NCBI GenBank assembly: GCA_019311105.1
Contig: JAFDDA010000010.1
Location: 1-48,768, forward strand
Direction: 5' to 3'
DNA: 48,768 nt
Source: Deltaproteobacteria bacterium
Lineage (GTDB): Bacteria; Myxococcota_A; UBA9160; JAFDDA01
Shown here: positions 36,474 through 45,180 of the stretch, in pieces
Layout: each line of letters begins with the position of its first letter
Position numbering within the stretch: the first letter of the stretch is position 1
The notes under the pieces: model-generated
Databases searched by the model: none
What the model saw: only the letters and a program-made list of their open reading frames with translations
What the model was told of the DNA's origin: nothing
Translations under genes and position numbers: made by a program

Positions 36474-37430
36474 TCAGCCGTCGCGCCGCGCGGGCGCCAT
36501 CCCCCAGCCCTCGGGAAGCCCCGCGAGGTGCCAGGCGAGGACGCGCCACCGGGCTCGCCATCGCTCGCGCCCCTTCCGCGAAACGAGCGCTCCGGGCAAA
36601 CCCACGACGACGTGGAGGATGCTCTTGACCACCCGTACCCCCACGAGGGCTCCGAGCGCGGCGGGGCTGCGGTTCTTGCGGAAGAAGCGATACAGCGACC
36701 GATGGTACTCGATGCGCGTGCGGGCGGGATCCCTCTTCTTCGACGTGGCGCCGTGAAGATGGGTGACCGTCACGTCCGGCAGATGCCAGACGCCCCACCC
36801 CGCCGCCCGGATCGCCCGACACCAGTCGGTCTCCTCCAGAAAGAAGAAATAGGCCTCCGGCAAGGGGCCGATCTCGCGAACGACCTCTCCGCGCACCACG
36901 AGGCACGCACCCAGGACGGCTTCGACCTCGACGGGCGCCGCGTAGACCTGGCGCTTCGAGGGATGGCGGCGGGGCCAGAGGGTCTGGAGCAACCAGTTCG
37001 GAACGATCTCGCCGACCAGGCTCGGTTCGTTGTGAACGCTGTTTTGTTTGCGGCCATCGGTACCGAGCAGCTGCGGCCCGACCACCCCGACGTCGGCGTG
37101 CGCATCGAGGTGGGCGACACACGCCTCCAGGGCCCCGGGCCCGACCACCGTGTCGTTGTTCAACAGCGCGATGTGGCGGCCCCGAGCCCGGCCGAGGCCC
37201 GCGTTCACGCCCGCCGCGAAGCCCACGTTCACCGGCAGCGCGACACATTCGACCCAGGGGTAGTGCTCCGCCAGCCGCGCCGGCGTCCCGTCCTCGGAGC
37301 CGTTGTCGACGACGATCGTCTGGAGGGAGATCTCGCCCGGCCCGCGTACGTCGCGATCGAGGGAGTCGAGACACGCGGCGAGGAACTCCCAGCCGTTCCA
37401 GGTCGCGATCACCGCGGAGAGGTCGCTCAC
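36474..37430 (-). CDS. family 2 glycosyltransferase (rhamnosyltransferase-like)
   Basis: A 318-residue GT-A enzyme. LSAVIATWNGWEFLAACLDS, TIVVDNGSEDGT and the LPVNVGFAAGVNAGL segment belong to the WbbL/RfbF-like group. ALLNNDTVV is the metal-binding loop, and FFLEETDWCRAIRAAGW carries the ED catalytic region. The C-terminal region has a hydrophobic amphipathic stretch after YHRSLYRFFRKN. The sugar is unknown. The GTG start at 37430 overlaps the waaF stop as GTGA. It probably adds a core or O-antigen sugar after the heptoses placed by the two upstream transferases. Confidence 0.9.
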   Translation of the reverse strand: MSDLSAVIATWNGWEFLAACLDSLDRDVRGPGEISLQTIVVDNGSEDGTPARLAEHYPWVECVALPVNVGFAAGVNAGLGRARGRHIALLNNDTVVGPGALEACVAHLDAHADVGVVGPQLLGTDGRKQNSVHNEPSLVGEIVPNWLLQTLWPRRHPSKRQVYAAPVEVEAVLGACLVVRGEVVREIGPLPEAYFFFLEETDWCRAIRAAGWGVWHLPDVTVTHLHGATSKKRDPARTRIEYHRSLYRFFRKNRSPAALGALVGVRVVKSILHVVVGLPGALVSRKGRERWRARWRVLAWHLAGLPEGWGMAPARRDG

Positions 37431-38491
37431 CTCGGGGCCGTCGCCGCATCGGCCAGGGCGGCGCGCGTGGCTGCGAGGACCCGCGCCGGCTCGATGCGCG
37501 TCATGCAGCGGTGATCGATGGGACAGGTCCGGTGATAGCAGGGCCGGCAACCGACATCGGCCGCCAGCACCGAGACGCGCTCGAGGTTGAGGTTGGTCTT
37601 GGCGAGGCTCGTGGGCCCGAACAGGCAGACCACCGGGGTGTCGAAGGCCACCGCCACATGGCGCGCACCCGCGTCATTGCACACCAGCGCGCGCGCGCGG
37701 CGCAGGAGCGCCTTCAACCCACCGAGCGAGATCCGACCCGTCCGATCCACGGGCGGCGCCGTCGAGGCCGCAACGACCTCGGCCGACCTCTCACGCTCGT
37801 TCGGCGCGCCCACCAGCACGACGCGTAACCCGTCGCCCGCGAGGGCGTCGGCGAGCCGCGCGAAGTGGCTCGGAGGCCAGCACTTCGACGGGCCATAGGC
37901 AGCCCCGGGGGCCAGGGCAACCAGGCCCTCCCCCGCTCCCACGCCGGCCTCGTCGAGCGCGGCCTGCGCTTCCGCCTCTTCGGCTTCGGTGGTGAAGAGT
38001 TCGAGACGCGTGTCCTCGGACGGCGCGCCGGCTGCGGCCGAGAGGCCGAGCACCTGGCGTTCGCGCGCAACGAACTCGCCGCCGTCGTCCCCCCGCAGCG
38101 GCGGCACGGCTCGATGGAGGAAGGCGCCTCGCTGGCCCCGCGCGTAGCCCACGACCTCGCCGACGCCCGCCGCACGCATCAGCAGCGCCGACGAGAGCGA
38201 ATCGGGGAGGCAGATGCCGAGGTCGAAGCCGTGCCGGCGCAACGTGCGGCCTTCGGCCAGGGTGGCGAACAGACCGCGACGATGGGAAGCCACCGCCAGG
38301 ACGTCGTCGAACCAGGGGGCACCCGCGAGCAGGGGCGCGAGGGTGTCGCGCACCTGCACGCTGATCTCCGCCTGCCGGAACCGCTCGCGCAAGGCCCGGA
38401 AGGCCGGGGTCGCCATCACCACGTCGCCCACCCAGTTCGGCGCGCGCACGAGGATGCGGCGAGGATCGTCGGCGAGCGCCGGTGCCGTCAT
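37427..38491 (-). CDS. waaF: ADP-heptose:LPS heptosyltransferase II
   Basis: A 354-residue GT9 enzyme that adds the second heptose to the LPS inner core. RRILVRAPNWVGDVVMATPAF is the WaaF-type N-terminus. LALAPGA-type and CWPPSHFARLADAL follow. The C-terminal donor-site segment VCNDAGARHVAVAFDTPVV is typical, as is the Cys-rich tail CRPCYHRTCPIDHRCMTRI. Start is ATG 38491, in an ATGA overlap with the upstream heptosyltransferase. Together with that gene it covers both inner-core heptose steps. Confidence 0.92.
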   Translation of the reverse strand: MTAPALADDPRRILVRAPNWVGDVVMATPAFRALRERFRQAEISVQVRDTLAPLLAGAPWFDDVLAVASHRRGLFATLAEGRTLRRHGFDLGICLPDSLSSALLMRAAGVGEVVGYARGQRGAFLHRAVPPLRGDDGGEFVARERQVLGLSAAAGAPSEDTRLELFTTEAEEAEAQAALDEAGVGAGEGLVALAPGAAYGPSKCWPPSHFARLADALAGDGLRVVLVGAPNERERSAEVVAASTAPPVDRTGRISLGGLKALLRRARALVCNDAGARHVAVAFDTPVVCLFGPTSLAKTNLNLERVSVLAADVGCRPCYHRTCPIDHRCMTRIEPARVLAATRAALADAATAPR

Positions 38492-39576
38492 GGCCGATCC
38501 GAAAGCAACTCACGGGCTGCAGCGATGACCCGATCGGGCGACACCATGCGGATGCAGGTGGCCGCCGAACAGCCGCGACGGCACGGGCTACAAGCCACCG
38601 GGACCCTCACGCTGCGCGACGGCGTCGCCCCGAAGGGTCGATTCTCGACGGGATCGGTCGGGCCGAGGATCTGCACCACTGGCGTCCCGACGAGGGAAGA
38701 AACGTGCATCGGCCCGGTGTCGCTGCCGACGTAGAGCTGGCTCTCCTGGAAGAGCGCGGCGAGATCGAGCAGCGACCCCGTTTCGGGGGCGTGGCGCGCC
38801 GCGCCGCCGGAGGCCTCGACGATGGCGGCGGCGAGTTCGCGATCGTCCCGAGCCGGACCCGCGGTCACGAGGACGGGCACCCCAGGCCGCTCGGCCAGGG
38901 CCGCGGCGACCTTCGCATAGCCTTCGGGTGTCCAACGCTTGTAGGGCGTGCCGTCACTCGTCCCGGGGTGGAGCACCACCGGTCGCTCGCCGCCGAGTTG
39001 TGAGCGCATCTTCGCCGTCGTCTCGCTGGGCACCCGGAGCGGCGCGGGGTCGGCCTTCACGCCGAGGCCCAGGTGTTCCACCAGGGCCTCGTTGCGAACG
39101 AACCGGCTGCACCGTTCCGGAACCAACCGCGCGTGCTCGTTCGCGAGCACCCAGGAAGCCTCACGCCCATAGGGACGCGCGTAGCCCAGGCGAAGAGGCG
39201 CCCCCGAGGCCAGCGCGAGAAGCCCGCTCTTCATGATGGAGTGAAAGTCCACGACGAGGTCGAAGCGGGCGGCGCGCAGGCGCGCGACGAATGCCCGAAA
39301 GTCGCTCCAGAGCGGCCCGAACTCACGAGCCTCGAGCCGCTCCGCCAGCTTCGGGCGGGGGAAGACCAGGACCTCGTCGACCCAAGGCTGTGCTTCCACC
39401 AGGGCCGCCGAGGCAGGCTCCACGACCCAGGTCAAGCGCGCGTGGGGATAGCCCGCGCGCAGGGCCGAAACCGCCGGCAACGTGCGGACGACGTCGCCCA
39501 CGGCGCCGAGCCGGATCACGGCGATTCGCTCCGCCACCGGGGGGGCGGGCAACGGTTGTTGGCAGACGCCGATCAC
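38488..39576 (-). CDS. waaC: heptosyltransferase, WaaC-like
   Basis: A 362-residue GT9 enzyme. RIAVIRLGAVGDVVRTLPAV is the N-terminal glycine loop of heptosyltransferase I. LVVDFHSIMKSGLLALAS, VVLHPGTSDGTPYKRWTPEGYA and LYVGSDTGPMHVSSLVGTPVV follow in order. WaaC would add the first heptose to Kdo; a related heptosyltransferase with another acceptor is possible. GTG 39576 is chosen because the open frame upstream overlaps divergent lptF and loses family similarity. A 42-bp gap separates the two divergent genes; no clear promoter is visible in it. Confidence 0.85.
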   Translation of the reverse strand: MIGVCQQPLPAPPVAERIAVIRLGAVGDVVRTLPAVSALRAGYPHARLTWVVEPASAALVEAQPWVDEVLVFPRPKLAERLEAREFGPLWSDFRAFVARLRAARFDLVVDFHSIMKSGLLALASGAPLRLGYARPYGREASWVLANEHARLVPERCSRFVRNEALVEHLGLGVKADPAPLRVPSETTAKMRSQLGGERPVVLHPGTSDGTPYKRWTPEGYAKVAAALAERPGVPVLVTAGPARDDRELAAAIVEASGGAARHAPETGSLLDLAALFQESQLYVGSDTGPMHVSSLVGTPVVQILGPTDPVENRPFGATPSRSVRVPVACSPCRRGCSAATCIRMVSPDRVIAAARELLSDRP

Positions 39577-39618
39577 ATGCCTCGCGGAGGGGGGAATGCG
39601 CAGGTAGGATAGCCGCCC

Positions 39619-40746
39619 ATGCGGATCGGCCGCACCCTCTCCTTCTATCTCGCTCGGGAAGTCGCCCAATACGCGATGCTGGGGTTCCTCGCCCTCGGTT
39701 CGATCATCGTCGCCCAGAACATGTTCCGACGTCTCGATTCGCTGCTCGGCACCGGGTTCGGCGGCGCAGACTTCTTCGTGCTGTTCGGCTCCGTGCTGTC
39801 GTTGATGCTGGGCTACCTGCTTCCCGTGGGGTTCCTGTTCGGGATCCTGGTGGCGGTGGGTCGGCTCTCGTCGGATTCCGAGATCGTGGCCATGCGCTCG
39901 TGTGGCATGGGCCTGCGGGAGCTGTTGCTGCCGGTCGCGCTGCTCGCGATCCCGGTGACGCTCGTTTCGGGAGCGATGCTGACCGAGGTCGAACCCGAAG
40001 CGCGGCGCAACCTGCGGGGCTTGTGGCGCACGATGCTCTCGCGCGGCGCCTTCTTGGCTCCGGGGCGGTTTATCACGGTCGGAGAGCGTGTGGTCTTCGT
40101 CGAGCAACTCGCCGAGGAGAATCGTCTCTCGGGTGTGGTCATCTCCGACCACTCGAACCCCGAGCGGCCCTTCCTGGTCGTGGCGAACGGCGGACGCTTC
40201 TACGTGGACGAGGTTTCGAGCGAGGTCCACCTCGAACTCGTCAAGGGCGACATCCACTTCGAACCCCAGGACATTCGCGACCCGGCCTACCAGCGCATCG
40301 GCTTCGAGCGCTTCGACTACCCGATCGAGGCGGCCGCTCTCCTGCAAGAGGACATCGGCAAGCTGAAGCCACGCGACATGCGCATGGCCGAGCTGCGCGA
40401 CGTCATCGACCGGGGCCGGAACGGCGACGATCTGGAGGAGTACCGCTACAGCGATGTCGACGTGTACGTGGGCCAGATCCATCGGCGCTTCGCGTTGGCC
40501 TTCACGCCGCTCGTGTTCGCGCTCGTCGGGGTGCCCCTCGGGCTTCGCCGGGCCCGGAGCGGCCGCTCGTCCGGAGCGCTCGTCTGCATCGTGCTGATCT
40601 TCGTCTACTACGCCCTCATCACCTTCGGCGAGTATCTGAACGAGTCGAATGCAGCTCCACCAGGGCTGGCATTGTGGGCTCCGAACCTTCTGTTCCTGCT
40701 TCTCGCCATCCCGCTCTATGTGCGCGGCCAGCGCGGGCCGGTCTGA
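39619..40746 (+). CDS. lptF: LPS export permease LptF/LptG family
   Basis: An inner-membrane subunit of the LptBFG transporter that extracts LPS and passes it to the periplasmic bridge. The 375-residue protein has three N-terminal helices (about 15-35, 50-85, 105-125), the family motif SSDSEIVAMRSCGMGLRELL on the coupling region facing LptB, a periplasmic jellyroll (about 130-290), and three C-terminal helices including ALAFTPLVFALVGVPLGLR. The ATG at 39619 has AGGTAGGA upstream. LptF is favoured over LptG by overall length and N-terminal sequence; the partner permease gene is not adjacent. Confidence 0.9.
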   Translation: MRIGRTLSFYLAREVAQYAMLGFLALGSIIVAQNMFRRLDSLLGTGFGGADFFVLFGSVLSLMLGYLLPVGFLFGILVAVGRLSSDSEIVAMRSCGMGLRELLLPVALLAIPVTLVSGAMLTEVEPEARRNLRGLWRTMLSRGAFLAPGRFITVGERVVFVEQLAEENRLSGVVISDHSNPERPFLVVANGGRFYVDEVSSEVHLELVKGDIHFEPQDIRDPAYQRIGFERFDYPIEAAALLQEDIGKLKPRDMRMAELRDVIDRGRNGDDLEEYRYSDVDVYVGQIHRRFALAFTPLVFALVGVPLGLRRARSGRSSGALVCIVLIFVYYALITFGEYLNESNAAPPGLALWAPNLLFLLLAIPLYVRGQRGPV

Positions 40747-40750
40747 CCCG

Positions 40751-41590
40751 GTGCCTCAGGGGGTGCCGGCGGCCTTCCGCACGGTTTCGAGCTCCGGCCA
40801 TCGCGTGACCTTCGCGGAAGAGCTCGCCCCCGACCTCGAGGCTCTCGGCTGGCTCGAGCCGGGCGGATTCGATCGCATCGGCGAGGGCGAGCCGGGCTCG
40901 GCCGAGACAGGCCGCGGCGAAACCGTCCGCGTGGAACTGCCGCGGGCCGGCTTGTCGATCCTCGTACGACACGTCCTGCACGGTGGGCTGTTCGGCGGCT
41001 TCTTGCGAGGCGCGCTGCACTCGCCCGAGCGGGCATTCCGCGAAGTCGAGGTCACCGCGGCCCTGCGCGCCGCCGGAGCGCCGGTGCCCCGCCCTGCCCT
41101 CGCCGCCGCGCAACGCAGCGGGTGGGTCTGGGCGGCGCGGGTGGCCACCGTGTTCGAAGAGGACGCGCCGGATCTGCTCGCCTTCCTCGAACCGGGGCCC
41201 TCGTCGGCGCGCATCGTGGCGGCCGCCGAAGCCTGCGGCCGTGCGATCCGGCGCTTTCACGATGCCGGAGGCACTCACGCCGATCTCCACGTGAAAAACC
41301 TCCTCCTTCGCGAGTCCGGAGGGGAATGCGAAGCCATCCTCATCGACCTCGACGGCGCGGGCTTCGGCGAGCCGCCGGACGCGGCCCGACGCATGCACGA
41401 ACTCGCCCGGCTCCAGCGCTCGGCCCTCAAGCGTGGCGTTGCGGGCCAGATCGACTTCGAGGCCAACCGCGCCGTCCTGGATGGCTATGTGGGCGAAGAC
41501 GAAGCACTCGGCGCCGCGCTCGGGCGCCATTGGCCGCGCGAGCGTCGACGCGTGGCGGCCCACGCACTCGGCTACAAGAAGGCCGACTAG
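40751..41590 (+). CDS. Kdo/LPS kinase family protein (KdkA/WaaP-like)
   Basis: A 279-residue small-molecule kinase fold. GLFGGFLRGALHSPERAFREVEVTAAL resembles the KdkA N-lobe, GTHADLHVKNLLL is the catalytic HRD-equivalent with D and N, and AILIDLDGAGFG holds the DFG-equivalent metal Asp. KdkA phosphorylates Kdo on lipid A in Haemophilus-type LPS; WaaP phosphorylates heptose. Which sugar is used here is unknown. It starts at GTG 40751, five bases after lptF (GTG 40763 is an alternative), and shares a CTAG convergent stop with lpxK. Confidence 0.85.
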   Translation: MPQGVPAAFRTVSSSGHRVTFAEELAPDLEALGWLEPGGFDRIGEGEPGSAETGRGETVRVELPRAGLSILVRHVLHGGLFGGFLRGALHSPERAFREVEVTAALRAAGAPVPRPALAAAQRSGWVWAARVATVFEEDAPDLLAFLEPGPSSARIVAAAEACGRAIRRFHDAGGTHADLHVKNLLLRESGGECEAILIDLDGAGFGEPPDAARRMHELARLQRSALKRGVAGQIDFEANRAVLDGYVGEDEALGAALGRHWPRERRRVAAHALGYKKAD

Positions 41591-42648
41591 CGGAGCTGCG
41601 CTTCCAACCAGTCGACGAAGTCACCGGCCGCGTCCACTTCCAACGCGATGCTCAGCACGCGCAGATCGGCGCCCTCGAGCCAAGCGGGCAGGATCTTGAC
41701 TGCATCCTTCTCGGTCGTGACCCAGCACGGAGCCTCTTCCGCCAGGCCGCCGACGTCACCCCGTTCGTAGCGGTGATGGTCGGGGAAGGTTCGTTCGGCC
41801 ACGACTCGGGCGCCGAGCGCTTCGACCGTCCGGCGCAGACTCGCCGGGCGCGCGATCGCGCTGAGGAGCCCCACCTCGCGGCCCGCGAGCCCCGCGGGCG
41901 AGTCGGCAGCGCCCCCCGCCAGCGGGCGCAGGGAGCGGGGGGCGCGACGGGCGGTATGCCGGCGTGCCCCGGGCGCGAAGCGCTGCAGTCGCGCCTCGTC
42001 CCGGTCGGCGAGCGGCCCATCCACCACCAGGACGGCGTCGGCGCGCCGAAGGGACGACATGCGCTCGCGAAGCGGCCCACGCGGCAACACCCAACCGTTG
42101 CCGAGCCCCTCGCGCCCATCGAGCGTCGTGATCTCGACGTCGCGCGCGAGGCGGTGGTGCTGCATCCCGTCGTCGAGCACCACGACGTCGGCGCCGAAGG
42201 TCGAGACCGCGCGCAGGCTCACCACCGAGCGATCCGGGCCGACGAGCACCGGGACCCCGGGCGCGAGCCCCACCAGCAAGGCGGGCTCGTCCCCCGCTTC
42301 GGACAAAGCGCTACGGACATGCCGACCGTCCGAAAGCACCACCACCGGTTCGCCCCCCGAGCGGCCATAACCCCGAGTGGCGAGCACGACCTTGTGGCCG
42401 CGCTCATGGAGGCGAGAGGCGACCCAGGCCGCCGTCGGTGTCTTCGCGGAACCTCCGGCCACGGGGCTGCCGATGCTGACCACACGGCTACTCACGCGCC
42501 GCGTTCGCAGGAGGCCGCGCCGATGGAGCGCCCCGTGGGCGAACGTGATGGCCCCGTACAGCCACGAGAGAAGCCCGAGCGGCACGAGGGCGAGACGGCC
42601 GGCAAGGGTCGTCGGCGTTTCGGTGACCCAACGGGCGCGCGTCTTCAC
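41587..42648 (-). CDS. lpxK: tetraacyldisaccharide 4'-kinase
   Basis: Phosphorylates the 4' position of the lipid A disaccharide at the inner membrane. The 353-residue protein has an N-terminal membrane-contacting helix (LALVPLGLLSWLYGAITF) and DVVVLDDGMQHHRLARDVEI, the conserved DDGxQH motif with the catalytic Asp. GYGRSGGEPVVV and late PDHHRY and CWVTTEKDAVKI are also present. The P-loop reads VAGGSAKTP (about 63-71): the Gly before the Lys is Ala, unlike the GGxGKTP of the family. Start is GTG 42648 (GTGA with waaA). The terminal step of an lpxA-lpxI-lpxB-waaA-lpxK operon. Confidence 0.92.
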   Translation of the reverse strand: MKTRARWVTETPTTLAGRLALVPLGLLSWLYGAITFAHGALHRRGLLRTRRVSSRVVSIGSPVAGGSAKTPTAAWVASRLHERGHKVVLATRGYGRSGGEPVVVLSDGRHVRSALSEAGDEPALLVGLAPGVPVLVGPDRSVVSLRAVSTFGADVVVLDDGMQHHRLARDVEITTLDGREGLGNGWVLPRGPLRERMSSLRRADAVLVVDGPLADRDEARLQRFAPGARRHTARRAPRSLRPLAGGAADSPAGLAGREVGLLSAIARPASLRRTVEALGARVVAERTFPDHHRYERGDVGGLAEEAPCWVTTEKDAVKILPAWLEGADLRVLSIALEVDAAGDFVDWLEAQLR

Positions 42649-43994
42649 CGGCCCCCTCCCGGCGCGCTGCTCGAGGCTCCGACGGCAGCGATCGCGGCTT
42701 CGATCTGGTCGGCGGCGCGGCGTGCGGCTCCCTGGTGGGGCTCGAGCGCTTCGACGCCTGCGGCGCCCCGTGCTGCCGCAGCGCGCGGGTCGCGCAGGTC
42801 GCGCATCCACGCGGCCGCGAGGGTTTTCGCGTCGGACACGACTTCGCCTGCCCCGGATTGGAGTGCCAGGGCCACGGCTTCACGCGCGTTCGGGGTGTAG
42901 GGCCCGAAGCTCACCGGCCGGGAAGCGAAGATCGGCTCGAGGACGTTGTGGCCACCGACGCCCGGTGCGAGGGAGCCGCCCACGAATGCGGCCAGGCTGC
43001 GCCCGAAGACCGCCGCCAGCTCCCCGACGCTGTCGAGCAGCAAGACCTCCCCCGACGCGACCGGCGCGGCCGACGCCGTGCTGCGTCGTTGCCATGGGAA
43101 CGATCGCGCGTCGAGCTCCCGGGCGACACGCTCGAAGCGCTCGGGGTGACGCGGAGCGAGGACCAGGGCTGCCGCAAGGCCCTCGGCGCAAACCTGGGCG
43201 AAGGCATCCAGCGCTGCGGCCTCCTCGCCTTCGTGGGTGCTGCCCGCCACGAGCAATGGCGTCGCAGCGAGCCGCACCCCGAGGTCGGAGGCCAGCTCCT
43301 GGGGCGGGCTCGGCTCGAGCTTCAGGTCGCCGGTGACCGTGATGCGTCCGGTCGGGACACCCAGGCTTGCGAAGCGGCGGGCGTCTTCCTCGCTGCGCGC
43401 CCCGACGGCGGCGAGCCGAGCCAGCGTCGGTCCAAGAACACGACGGAAGCGGCGATAGCGTGGAAGCGATCGGTCGGAGAGGCGCCCGGAAACGACCACC
43501 ACAGGGACCCCGTGCCGCTGCGCACCGGCAATCCAGCAAGGCCAGAGTTCGGTCTCGACCAGAGCGAGTGCAACGGGGCGTGTTCGACGAAGCGCCGCCT
43601 CCACCGCGAGCGGGTGATCGAGGGGCGCGAGGGTCGCCGCAAGCCCAGGGCGCGCGCCACGCAGGAGATCTCGCCCCGTCACCGTGGTGGTCGAGGCGCG
43701 CACGCTTCGGCCGCGCCGCTCGAGTTCGTCGATCAAGCGCAGCGCGGCGCCCGCTTCCCCAACGCTCGCGCCGTGCACCCAGATGGGGCCCGGGGCCTCG
43801 GATCGGATGCGGCCCAGCCGTTCGCCCAGGCCCGGCCGCCACTTCGGCCGCGCGGCCCACGCCACGGCCAGCGCGGGCGCCGCCAAGGCCGCCGAAACCC
43901 AGGCAACCGAACGCCGCCCGGGTCCGAGCCCACCGAGCCCGGGAGGGCGCTTCGGGCCCACCGCGCGCTCAGCGTCGTCAGGCTCCGTTCCCAC
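42645..43994 (-). CDS. waaA: Kdo transferase
   Basis: Adds 3-deoxy-D-manno-octulosonic acid to lipid IVA. The 449-residue GT30 enzyme has an N-terminal membrane anchor (WVSAALAAPALAVAWAA), the conserved WVHGASVGEAGAALRLI with catalytic Glu, VETELWPCW, VSGRLSDRSLPRYRRF, GVPTGRITVTGDLKLE and the donor site SFGPYTPNAREAV with GGHNVLEP. One or two Kdo residues cannot be told from sequence. The GTG at 43994 lies inside the end of lpxB (17-bp overlap). An adjacent Kdo-kinase-like gene on the other strand would fit a mono-Kdo, phosphorylated core. Confidence 0.94.
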   Translation of the reverse strand: MGTEPDDAERAVGPKRPPGLGGLGPGRRSVAWVSAALAAPALAVAWAARPKWRPGLGERLGRIRSEAPGPIWVHGASVGEAGAALRLIDELERRGRSVRASTTTVTGRDLLRGARPGLAATLAPLDHPLAVEAALRRTRPVALALVETELWPCWIAGAQRHGVPVVVVSGRLSDRSLPRYRRFRRVLGPTLARLAAVGARSEEDARRFASLGVPTGRITVTGDLKLEPSPPQELASDLGVRLAATPLLVAGSTHEGEEAAALDAFAQVCAEGLAAALVLAPRHPERFERVARELDARSFPWQRRSTASAAPVASGEVLLLDSVGELAAVFGRSLAAFVGGSLAPGVGGHNVLEPIFASRPVSFGPYTPNAREAVALALQSGAGEVVSDAKTLAAAWMRDLRDPRAAAARGAAGVEALEPHQGAARRAADQIEAAIAAVGASSSAPGGGR

Positions 43995-45180
43995 GGATCA
44001 TCTCGCACGCGATGTCGGCGGTGCGCTCGGCGGCGCCACCCGGCCCGAGGCGCGCGCGCACCTGCACCAAGGCCTCGAGCTGTGCGTCCCGCGCCGGCCC
44101 CGACACGAGCCCCAACAAGGCATCGGCCAGCTGTTCGGGCTCGGCGTCGTCCTGCAGGAATTCCGGAATCACGGGCCCCTGGGCAATCAGGTTTGGGAGC
44201 GTGACCCAAGGCACGCGCAGCAACTGCATCGCGATGCGATACGTGAGCGGGTTCACCCGAACGGCCGCGACCTGGGGGCGGTCGAGCAGCGCGACCTCGA
44301 GGTTCACGGTGCCCGGCATGGCGAGTGCCGCATCACAGGCGCTGATGGCTTCGTAGGTCTTCCCTTCCAGCACCTCGAGCCGAAGCATCGAGGGCAACTT
44401 CGCGGCGGCGATCTTCTCGTCGAGCCACTCGCGCGAAAGGGTCGATGCGACGGGCAGGACGAACGCGACGCGCGGGTTCCGAGCGTGCACCACCGAAGCC
44501 GTTTCGAGAAACAGCGGCAGCATGTTCTCGATCTCGTTGCGCCGGCTCCCGGGAAGCAGGGCCAGAACGGGTGTCTCGGGGTCGAGCCCGAGCGACCGGC
44601 GATCAGCGGCCCGCTCGTGGAGCGTCGCAGCGTGCTTCATCCGCTCCACGAGCGGATGCCCGACGAAGTCGACCTGGAGACCCGTCGGCCGATAGAAGTC
44701 GACTTCGAAGGGGAAGATCACCGCCAGCCGGTCCACCCGGCGCGCGATCTTGAAGACGCGCTTCTGCCGCCACGCCCAGACCTGAGGGCCGATGAAGTAG
44801 AGCACCGGAACCCCGGCGCGCTTCAGACGACGGGCCAGCGGGAGGTTGAAGTCGGGCGTGTCGATCAGGATCGCGAGGTCCGGGCGCAACTCGCGCGCCG
44901 CCCGGCCGAGCGCCCGCCAGGCGCCGAAGATCTTGGGCAAGGCGCCGGCGACTTCGAGCAGCCCGGCGACGGCGACCTCACGCTGATGAACCACGATCTC
45001 GACGCCCTCTTTTTCCATCTCGACGCCGCCGAGGCCGAGGAAGCGTGCGTCGGGGATCCGCTGGCGAAGAGCGCGGACCAATGCGGCGGCGTGAATGTCG
45101 CCCGAGGCATCCCCGGTCGAGATCATCACCGTCGTCACCGGCGCGGCGGGGTCGACGACGCGAGCCGCCGCCACGCTCAC
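43978..45180 (-). CDS. lpxB: lipid A disaccharide synthase
   Basis: Joins UDP-2,3-diacylglucosamine (or its GlcN3N analogue) and lipid X to form the lipid A disaccharide. The 400-residue GT19 enzyme has TVMISTGDASGDIHAAALVRAL at the N-terminus, FIGPQVWAWRQKRV, DFVGHPLVERM, LALLPGSRRNEIENMLP and a C-terminal LPNLIAQGPVIPEFLQDDA segment, all hallmark LpxB motifs. Start is GTG 45180 in a GTGA overlap with the Gfo/Idh gene. No lpxD is present in the operon. Confidence 0.96.
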   Translation of the reverse strand: MSVAAARVVDPAAPVTTVMISTGDASGDIHAAALVRALRQRIPDARFLGLGGVEMEKEGVEIVVHQREVAVAGLLEVAGALPKIFGAWRALGRAARELRPDLAILIDTPDFNLPLARRLKRAGVPVLYFIGPQVWAWRQKRVFKIARRVDRLAVIFPFEVDFYRPTGLQVDFVGHPLVERMKHAATLHERAADRRSLGLDPETPVLALLPGSRRNEIENMLPLFLETASVVHARNPRVAFVLPVASTLSREWLDEKIAAAKLPSMLRLEVLEGKTYEAISACDAALAMPGTVNLEVALLDRPQVAAVRVNPLTYRIAMQLLRVPWVTLPNLIAQGPVIPEFLQDDAEPEQLADALLGLVSGPARDAQLEALVQVRARLGPGGAAERTADIACEMIRGNGA

